Positions 5,486 through 5,610 of a stretch of DNA of 5,610 bases are shown piece by piece. The position numbers and the translations under genes are program-made. The notes below the pieces were generated by a model. The model saw nothing but the letters and a program-made list of their open reading frames with translations, was not told the DNA's origin and made no database searches. Source of the stretch: JAVBSC01 sp031547305 (lineage in GTDB: Bacteria > Desulfobacterota > Desulfovibrionia > Desulfovibrionales > Desulfovibrionaceae). The stretch covers positions 1 through 5,610 of the forward strand of contig JAVBSC010000038.1 in NCBI GenBank assembly GCA_031547305.1. Direction: 5' to 3'. Position 1 is the stretch's first letter, and the number at the start of each line of letters is the position of its first letter.

Positions 5486-5515
5486 GTTATATGTATTTTT
5501 CAGCCATTATCACAA
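5486..5515 (-). promoter_or_regulatory. Candidate sigma-70 promoter for the acid phosphatase gene
   Basis: On the minus strand TTGTGA (5515-5510) and TATAAC (5491-5486) are 18 bases apart, matching the consensus at four and five of six positions. The A/T-only run at 5526-5544 lies just upstream of the -35, where an UP element would sit. The leader would be short, about 10 bases. Confidence 0.5.
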
Positions 5516-5574
5516 ATGCGAACACTTTTTTATTTTAAAAAAATCTCTTGCCTGGCGCAACTTTTGGCGCTAGT

Positions 5575-5594
5575 GTGTTTATATATATAAACAC
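5575..5594. repeat. Perfect 20-base A/T-rich palindrome near the right edge
   Basis: GTGTTT and AAACAC flank an alternating ATATATAT core, giving an exact 20-base inverted repeat. Slightly to the left, TGGCGC occurs twice as a direct repeat (5553-5558 and 5565-5570). This A/T-rich end section (5470-5610) has no gene. The palindrome may be an operator for a gene to the right, or for the phosphatase gene some 60 bases from its -35. Confidence 0.6.
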
Positions 5595-5610
5595 GATTTA
5601 TCATAAGAAG

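Noticed and set aside
5553..5570. Possible sigma-54 promoter around the TGGCGC repeats
   Set aside because: The required GG and GC dinucleotides at the -24/-12 spacing are not both present on either strand.

Overview
The window is ordinary GC-rich bacterial chromosome, tightly packed, with six genes (one cut by the left edge), one clear FMN riboswitch and several hairpins and palindromes. There are no signs of phage, plasmid, transposase, CRISPR array, tRNA or rRNA. The mix of a Gram-negative-type RibB very close to the E. coli enzyme, exported proteins with Sec signal peptides, a class A periplasmic acid phosphatase and GC-rich coding sequence with A/T-rich promoters fits a proteobacterium-like Gram-negative. 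A Desulfovibrio/Bilophila-like lineage is my best guess. That guess is inference from general style, not from a marker gene.

Layout. 2-1609 (+) is the 5'-truncated gene for a DUF4140/DUF4139 ('mucoidy inhibitor MuiA'-type) exported protein. It is followed 31 bases later by 1641-2441 (+), an exported protein I do not recognise; the two look like one transcription unit. 2466-2912 (-) is a small four-helix membrane protein that converges on the first pair. A short A/T-rich divergent region (2913-3029) separates it from 3030-3527 (+), a GNAT acetyltransferase of the phosphinothricin/methionine-sulfone acetyltransferase type. Next come a short palindrome, a promoter-like TTGACA, a complete FMN riboswitch (3601-3731) and its leader. 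This leader serves ribB (3833-4477, +), which makes the four-carbon precursor of riboflavin. 4478-4728 has no gene. It holds two strong terminator-like hairpins whose 24-base cores are almost identical, bounding a segment with matching inverted ends. 4729-5469 (-) is a class A non-specific acid phosphatase with a signal peptide. The last 141 bases are A/T-rich and hold its likely promoter, plus a perfect 20-base palindrome at 5575-5594 that may serve a gene beyond the window.

How it works together. The clearest regulatory circuit is FMN feedback: when FMN is plentiful the riboswitch should reduce ribB expression. No terminator with a U-run lies between aptamer and start codon, and a strong Shine-Dalgarno sits just before the ATG, so control of translation is more likely than attenuation. 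The other genes have no visible functional link to riboflavin. I found no undescribed multi-gene system. The points most worth a second look are the symmetrical intergenic repeat structure at 4513-4691, the alternative hairpins of the ribB leader, and the two palindromes at 3531-3549 and 5575-5594.
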